Below, one piece after another: positions 53,575-64,000 of a stretch of 64,000 nucleotides of DNA (positions within the stretch are counted from its first letter, which is position 1; each line of letters starts with the position of its first letter). The stretch is from Hydrogenophaga intermedia. Lineage in GTDB: Bacteria > Pseudomonadota > Gammaproteobacteria > Burkholderiales > Burkholderiaceae_C. The notes beneath the pieces are model-generated. The model searched no databases. It was not told the DNA's origin and saw only the letters and a list, made by a program, of their open reading frames with translations. Both the position numbers and the translations under genes were made by a program. The stretch covers positions 1 to 64,000 of the forward strand of contig NZ_JAMBNO010000013.1 of assembly GCF_023715105.1 (NCBI RefSeq), given 5' to 3'.

Positions 53575-56393
53575 AGAGCGACGACCTGCCGCGAGACGCC
53601 GCCCCCATTGCCTTCATGCTGAACGGTCTTGCGGTGGAGGCTGCCCCGGGCGAGACGCTGCTGAGTGCCGCCGAACGTGCGGGGGTGGTATTGCCTCGCT
53701 TGTGCGCGAGCGACGGCCTGCGCCCCGCGGGCAACTGCCGCGCCTGCGTGGTGGAGATCGAGGGCGAGCGCGTGCTCGCGCCCTCGTGCTGCCGCGCACC
53801 GACGTCGGGCATGGTGGTCAAGACCGACACGCCGCGCGCCGTGAACGCACGCCGCACCGTGGTGGAATTGCTGATGGCCGACGCGCCCGACACCGCGGCG
53901 CTCAAGCACGACAGCGAACTCGCGCGCTGGGCGCGCGAGGCCGGTGCGCGCGAAGGCCGCTTCGCGCCTCGCACCGGCGTGGGCTGCGACACATCGCATC
54001 CTGCGATGGCAGTGAACCGCGACGCCTGCATCCAGTGCACGCGCTGCATCCGCGCCTGCCGCGAGACGCAGGGCAACGACGTGCTGGGTCTGGCGTTTCG
54101 CGGAGGTCACGCCCAGATCGTGTTCGATCAGAACGACCTCATGGGTGCGAGCACCTGCGTGGCCTGTGGCGAGTGCGTGCAGGCCTGCCCCACGGGCGCC
54201 ATCGCGCCGGCCAACGGCGCCTTTGCCAAGCCGTCGTTCAAGCAGGTCGATTCGGTCTGCCCGTTTTGCGGTGTGGGCTGCCAGCTGCGCTACCACGTCG
54301 ATGAAGGCGACCGCATCGTGCACGTCGAAGGCATTGCCGGCCCGGCCAACGAAGGGCGGCTGTGTGTCAAGGGCCGCTTCGGCTTCGACTACGCGCACAG
54401 CCCCGAGCGCCTCACGCGCCCGCTGATCCGCCGCGACGGCGTGGCGAAGGACCCGCTTGCGGTCGGCCAGCGCCTCACACCCGACGAGATCCGTGCGATG
54501 TACCGCGAAGCCAGTTGGGACGAGGCGCTTGACGTGGCGGCCGCCGGCTTCCAGCGCACGTTGCAGGCCAAGGCTGCGCGCGGCCGGGCGAGCTCGGTGG
54601 CGGGCTTTGGTTCGGCCAAGGGCACCAACGAAGAGGCCTACCTGTTCCAGAAGCTGGTGCGCAGCGCCTTCGGCACCCACAACGTGGACCATTGCACCCG
54701 CCTGTGCCACGCCTCCAGCGTGGCCGCGCTGATGGAAGGCCTGGGCTCGGCCGTGGTCACCAACCCGCTGCGCGACGTGGCCCACGCCGACGTCGTGCTG
54801 CTGATCGGCGCCAACCCGGCGCAGAACCACCCGGTGGGCGCCACCTGGATCAAGAACGCGATCAAACAGGGCACACGCCTGGTGCTGGCCGACCCGCGCC
54901 GCACCGAGCTCGCACGCCATGCGTGGAAGCATCTGGGCTTCACGCCCGGCAGCGACGTGGCCTTGCTCAACGCCATGCTGCACGTCATCGTGCACGAAGG
55001 CCTCACCGATGCAACCTACATCGCCGAACACACGCGCGACTTCGAGTTGATCCGCGCGCACGTGGCCGGCTTCACGCCCGAGGCCATGGCGCCGGTCTGC
55101 GGCATCGACGCAACGACCATTCGAGAGGTCGCGCGTGCCTACGCCACGGCGAAGAACGCCATGATCCTCTGGGGCATGGGCATCAGCCAGCACACACACG
55201 GCACCGACAACGCGCGCTGCCTCATTGCGCTCGCGCTGGTCACGGGGCAGATCGGTCGCCCCGGCACCGGTCTGCATCCGCTGCGTGGCCAGAACAACGT
55301 GCAGGGCGCGAGCGACGCGGGGCTCATCCCGATGGTGCTGCCCGACTACGCCCGCGTGGGCGATGCCGGTGCGCGCCACAAGGCCGAGGCCTTGTGGGGC
55401 CTGCCGCCCGGCGCGCTGGGCACCGAACCCGGCCTCACGGTGGTCGAAATCATCGACGCCGCGCACCGCGGCGAGATCACCGCCATGCTGATCCAGGGCG
55501 AGAACCCGGCGATGAGCGACCCCGACGCGAACCACGCGCGCGAAGCACTCGCGGGGTTGCAGCACCTGGTGGTGATCGACATCTTCCTGACCGAGACCGC
55601 CACGCTGGCCGACGTGGTGCTGCCCGCCACCGCCTGGCCCGAGAAGACCGGCAGCGTCACCAACACCGACCGCTGCGTGCAGCTTGGCCGCAAGGCCGTG
55701 ACGTCGCCCGGCGATGCACGCGCCGATGCGTGGATCACCGAGCAACTGGCGAGGCGCCTCGGCCTGGGCTGGCGCTACGGCGTGGCGAGCGACGGCAGCG
55801 GCAGCGCCGACACCACGCAGGGCATCGGTGCGGTGTACGAGGAGATGCGCGCGCTCATGCCCAGCATTGCGGGCCTGGCTTGGCCGCGCCTGTGGCGTGA
55901 AGGCGCCGTCACCTACCCGGTGGCGGATGACAACGATCCGGGCCAGCCGGTGGTCTTCACGCACGGCTTTCCCACGGCCGACGGCCGCGCGCGCCTGGTA
56001 CCTGCCGCACTCACGCCGCCCGCCGAAACCCCGGATGCGCAGTTCCCGCTGGTGCTCATCACCGGCCGCCAGCTTGAGCACTGGCACACCGGCAGCATGA
56101 CGCGCCGCAGCGCCGTGCTCGATGCCATCGAGCCCGGCCCGGTGCTGAGCCTGCACCCGCGCACGGCCGCACGCCTGCAACTGGGTGCGGGCAGCGCGGC
56201 GCGTGTGGCCTCGCGGCGCGGTGCCATCACGCTGCCGGTGCGGCTCGATGACGGGCTGCCCGCCGACACGGCCTTCATTCCCTTCGCCTACGCCGAGGCT
56301 GCGGCCAACCTGCTCACCAACCCCGCGCTCGACCCGCTGGGCAAGATCGCCGAGCTGAAGTACTGTGCGGTGGACGTGCGGCCCGCGGCTTGA
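53571..56393 (+). CDS. fdsA: NAD-linked formate dehydrogenase, molybdenum/iron-sulfur alpha subunit
   Basis: This 940-residue catalytic subunit oxidises formate to CO2 at a bis-MGD centre. The N-terminal [2Fe-2S] domain has Cys45, Cys56, Cys59 and Cys73. [4Fe-4S] motifs include Cys153/156/159/163 and Cys196/199/202/206, and the proximal cluster is Cys230/233/237 and Cys265. The active-site metal ligand is Cys379 in HCTRLCHA, with His380, so this is a cysteine, not a selenocysteine, enzyme. The start ATG 53571 overlaps fdsB. No fdsC/fdhD or fdsD maturation gene follows; a UspA gene does. Confidence 0.96.
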   Translation: MKSDDLPRDAAPIAFMLNGLAVEAAPGETLLSAAERAGVVLPRLCASDGLRPAGNCRACVVEIEGERVLAPSCCRAPTSGMVVKTDTPRAVNARRTVVELLMADAPDTAALKHDSELARWAREAGAREGRFAPRTGVGCDTSHPAMAVNRDACIQCTRCIRACRETQGNDVLGLAFRGGHAQIVFDQNDLMGASTCVACGECVQACPTGAIAPANGAFAKPSFKQVDSVCPFCGVGCQLRYHVDEGDRIVHVEGIAGPANEGRLCVKGRFGFDYAHSPERLTRPLIRRDGVAKDPLAVGQRLTPDEIRAMYREASWDEALDVAAAGFQRTLQAKAARGRASSVAGFGSAKGTNEEAYLFQKLVRSAFGTHNVDHCTRLCHASSVAALMEGLGSAVVTNPLRDVAHADVVLLIGANPAQNHPVGATWIKNAIKQGTRLVLADPRRTELARHAWKHLGFTPGSDVALLNAMLHVIVHEGLTDATYIAEHTRDFELIRAHVAGFTPEAMAPVCGIDATTIREVARAYATAKNAMILWGMGISQHTHGTDNARCLIALALVTGQIGRPGTGLHPLRGQNNVQGASDAGLIPMVLPDYARVGDAGARHKAEALWGLPPGALGTEPGLTVVEIIDAAHRGEITAMLIQGENPAMSDPDANHAREALAGLQHLVVIDIFLTETATLADVVLPATAWPEKTGSVTNTDRCVQLGRKAVTSPGDARADAWITEQLARRLGLGWRYGVASDGSGSADTTQGIGAVYEEMRALMPSIAGLAWPRLWREGAVTYPVADDNDPGQPVVFTHGFPTADGRARLVPAALTPPAETPDAQFPLVLITGRQLEHWHTGSMTRRSAVLDAIEPGPVLSLHPRTAARLQLGAGSAARVASRRGAITLPVRLDDGLPADTAFIPFAYAEAAANLLTNPALDPLGKIAELKYCAVDVRPAA

Positions 56394-56464
56394 TCGAGGT
56401 CAAGCGCCGGGCCGTGGCCCCGGCCCACAATGGGCCGTTCCGTTCTGAACCCAAGGAGGCCCGC

Positions 56465-56902
56465 ATGTTCAAGAAGATCCTCGTCCCCACTGACGGCTCC
56501 GACGTGGGCGCAAAGGCCGCCAGCGTGGCCGCCGAAATGGCCAAGGCCGCGGGTGGTCAGGTGGTCGGCGTCTACGTGATCGACCCGTTCCCCTACATCG
56601 GCATCGGTGACGCGTCGGCCGTGGGCCTGCAGAGCTACCTGAGCGACGCCAAGCGCGTGGCCGGCGCTGCGCTGGAGCAGGTGGCCAGCGCCTGCCGCGC
56701 CCAGGGCGTGCCTTTCGCGGGCGACACCATCGAACGCAACCTGGTGTGGGAGGGGATCCTGGAAACCGCCAAGGCCGAAGGCTGCGATCTCGTCGCCATG
56801 GGTTCACACGGCCGTCAGGGCGTCAAGGCGCTGATCCTGGGTAGCGTGGCACAGAAGGTGCTCACGCATGCCCAGGTGCCGGTGCTGATCGTCAAGGGGT
56901 GA
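56465..56902 (+). CDS. universal stress protein UspA family
   Basis: This 145-residue single-domain Usp protein has the N-terminal strand KKILVPTDGSDVGAKAA with the ATP-binding Asp, and the C-terminal ATP motif MGSHGRQGVKALILGSVAQ (G-x2-G-x9-G-S pattern). ATP binding is therefore expected. A strong AAGGAGG ribosome-binding site precedes the ATG. It lies 71 bases after fdsA on the same strand and may be co-transcribed or have its own promoter. The convergent binding-protein gene starts 17 bases after its stop. Confidence 0.93.
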   Translation: MFKKILVPTDGSDVGAKAASVAAEMAKAAGGQVVGVYVIDPFPYIGIGDASAVGLQSYLSDAKRVAGAALEQVASACRAQGVPFAGDTIERNLVWEGILETAKAEGCDLVAMGSHGRQGVKALILGSVAQKVLTHAQVPVLIVKG

Positions 56903-56919
56903 CACCACCCGGCGCGTCT

Positions 56920-58026
56920 TCAGCGCCGGAAACGTCCGCTGGCGTCGATGATGGAGAGATCCGCGAAGTCCAGCCCGGTGTGATTGGTGGGGCTGTAGCT
57001 CACGGTGAGTCCACCGAGGTCGTAGCGCGTCATGCCCTCCAGCGCGTCGCGCAGTTTCTGTGGCGTGGGGTTGGGCCCGGCGCGGCGCAGCCCTTCGGTG
57101 AGCACCTTGGCCGCGGCGAAGCCCTCCATCATGGCGGGTGACACGCCGGGCAGGCCCTTGGCGCGCGCCAGGTCCTGCGCTTCCTTGATCAGACCGTAGC
57201 TCACCGAGCGTTCGTTCGGGAACACCTGGGTCACGATCACGCCATGCGCGTGCTCGCCCAGCAGCTTGATGAACCCTTCCGACGCGTTGTTCGACAGCGT
57301 GACCACCTGCGCCCGCGAGCCCGCAGCGCGCAGGGCCTTCACCGCGCTCGCGGTGTTGCCCGCCGAGGCGATCACCATCACCGCGTGCGCCTGCAGTTTT
57401 GCGACCTCGGCGGCCACGGCGCTGTAGTCGGGTTTGTCGCGCGGCGTCTTCTGGCGCAGCACGGGTTCGAGCTTCACCTTCGCAAAACCCTGCATGGCAC
57501 CGGCGGCGCTGTCGGCACCGAAGGAGTCGTCGGTTTCGATGATGGCGATGCGGTTCTGGCCGATGCTGGCCAGGTGCTCGATGGCGCGGGCCGCCTCGCG
57601 CTGGTAGGTGGCGCGCACGTTGAACACCCAGGGGTTGACGGGTTCGTGCAGCAGCATGGCCCCGGTGCTGGGGCCCACCAGTGGCACCTTTTGCTCGGCC
57701 AGTAGCGGCAGCAGGGCCTGCGAGTGCGGCGTGCCGCGGTTCAGGAACAGCGCCAGCACTTTGCGGTCGGTGATCAATTCGCGCGATACCTCCACCGTCA
57801 GCTTCGGGTCGAATTTGTCGTCCACCGAAATCAGCTCGATCGGCTGGCCGTTGACGCCGCCGCGCGCGTTCACCGCGTCGAAATAGAGCCGGGCGCCGTC
57901 GGTGTTCTCTTTCACGCCTGCAGCCACCGAACCGGTGAAGCCAGAGGTTTGCCCGATGCGCAACTGCGCGTGGGCGCTGCTCAAGGCAAGGGCCAAGGCC
58001 CCCAACGCCATCCATTGTTTGATCAT
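56920..58026 (-). CDS. orphan branched-chain-amino-acid-type ABC substrate-binding protein
   Basis: This 368-residue periplasmic binding protein (LivK/Leu-Ile-Val-binding family) has a signal peptide (MIKQWMALGALALALSSAHA, cleavage after AHA), followed by LRIGQTSGFTGSVAAGVKEN and the VDDKFDPKLT strand. The receptor domain pattern VNGQPIELISVDDKFDP and ASAGNTASAVKAL fits. No permease or ATPase genes adjoin it, so it is an orphan receptor, or partner genes are elsewhere. The substrate is unknown; orphan members in Burkholderiales often bind aromatic or keto acids. ATG 58026 has GGAG eight bases upstream; GTG 58035 is an alternative. Confidence 0.9.
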   Translation of the reverse strand: MIKQWMALGALALALSSAHAQLRIGQTSGFTGSVAAGVKENTDGARLYFDAVNARGGVNGQPIELISVDDKFDPKLTVEVSRELITDRKVLALFLNRGTPHSQALLPLLAEQKVPLVGPSTGAMLLHEPVNPWVFNVRATYQREAARAIEHLASIGQNRIAIIETDDSFGADSAAGAMQGFAKVKLEPVLRQKTPRDKPDYSAVAAEVAKLQAHAVMVIASAGNTASAVKALRAAGSRAQVVTLSNNASEGFIKLLGEHAHGVIVTQVFPNERSVSYGLIKEAQDLARAKGLPGVSPAMMEGFAAAKVLTEGLRRAGPNPTPQKLRDALEGMTRYDLGGLTVSYSPTNHTGLDFADLSIIDASGRFRR

Positions 58027-58139
58027 GTTTTCCACTCCAGTGGGAACGTCGGTGTCATTGATCGGTCATGTCGCCGATCAGGCTGGCGGTATTGAACAGA
58101 GCTTGCGGCGAACACGCCAGTGTGGAATTGACGTAGGGC

Positions 58140-58169
58140 CGGACACGGTGTCTCAGTGGTCTCTAGAAT
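58140..58169 (+). promoter_or_regulatory. candidate promoter of the tandem uvrA
   Basis: CGGACA (58140-58145) and TAGAAT (58164-58169) are separated by 18 bases and lie upstream of the uvrA ATG 58197, whose GGAG ribosome-binding site is at 58187-58190. No LexA box is apparent between 58027 and 58196, so SOS control is not supported. Confidence 0.35.
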
Positions 58170-58196
58170 CTCCCGCTCTTCAATCCGGAGCGCCAC

Positions 58197-64000
<5,804 letters not shown>

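Noticed and set aside
53061..56180. Minus-strand open frame of about 1000 codons over fdsB and fdsA
   Set aside because: Antisense to intact formate dehydrogenase genes with all Fe-S and active-site motifs; composition is that of a shadow frame.
53571..56393. Selenocysteine formate dehydrogenase
   Set aside because: The active-site codon encodes cysteine (HCTRLCHA), with no in-frame TGA.
58083..58100. Possible LexA box upstream of uvrA (CTG...CAG)
   Set aside because: The half-sites are separated by 11 rather than 10 bases and the outer T/A residues of CTGT/ACAG are not both present, so it does not meet the SOS-box pattern.

Overview
This is a very GC-rich, densely coding chromosomal segment, most consistent with a member of the Burkholderiales, probably Comamonadaceae (Hydrogenophaga/Acidovorax-like). 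That placement is an inference from gene content and order: glyQS-gmhB-plsC downstream of corC-lnt, a MerR-type LiuR leucine/isovalerate cluster that includes aceK, indolepyruvate oxidoreductase next to TRAP transporter genes, an FdsGB fusion, and a double-length UvrA. I see no rRNA, tRNA, CRISPR array, insertion sequence or prophage. The only accessory-looking stretch is the left edge.

Layout. 1-1659: the end of an unidentified gene, a small hypothetical gene, a ParD/ParE toxin-antitoxin pair and a 400-base gene-free stretch with inverted repeats and a terminator. 1660-6594: a hybrid PAS sensor kinase, a metallo-beta-lactamase-fold hydrolase, an unrecognised conserved gene and a membrane-anchored alpha/beta hydrolase. 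6516-9096: phenylalanine/tyrosine catabolism (hpd-phhA) with a divergent Lrp-type regulator. 9192-18116: housekeeping genes (GNAT acetyltransferase, corC, lnt, glyQS, gmhB, plsC, YgjP-like metallopeptidase). 18123-41656: a long leucine/isovaleryl-CoA catabolic region. It starts at LiuR and two LiuR-type palindromes and holds liuA, liuB, liuC, liuD and liuE. Interspersed are a thioesterase, carbonic anhydrase, aceK, a thiolase, an SDR, two further acyl-CoA dehydrogenases, the TrkA/TrkH potassium system, a GST, YchJ, a HAD phosphatase, an AraC regulator, DinB, DUF4126 and ghrA. 41657-49237: a LysR regulator divergent from iorA-iorB-dctPQM, which links an aryl-pyruvate ferredoxin oxidoreductase to a TRAP transporter. 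49279-50680: YbaK, DUF1289 and an HCCA-isomerase-like gene. 50688-56393: a ModE-like regulator divergent from a two-gene NAD-linked molybdenum formate dehydrogenase. 56465-64000: UspA, an orphan branched-chain-amino-acid-type binding protein and a tandem UvrA running off the end.

How the genes work together. The liu products convert isovaleryl-CoA to methylcrotonyl-CoA, methylglutaconyl-CoA, HMG-CoA, then acetyl-CoA plus acetoacetate. The carbonic anhydrase could supply bicarbonate to the biotin carboxylase, the thiolase could finish acetoacetyl-CoA, and AceK could divert acetyl-CoA through the glyoxylate shunt. With hpd-phhA and iorAB, much of the window concerns amino-acid and keto-acid catabolism.

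The most notable observations are the four-ATPase-site UvrA, a terminator-like hairpin over the first codons of lnt, a GmhB lacking the acidic residues of HAD motif IV, two matching LiuR palindromes, an unusual hairpin leader before glyQ, and several genes whose -10-like boxes suggest leaderless transcripts. I did not find a clearly undescribed multi-gene system.
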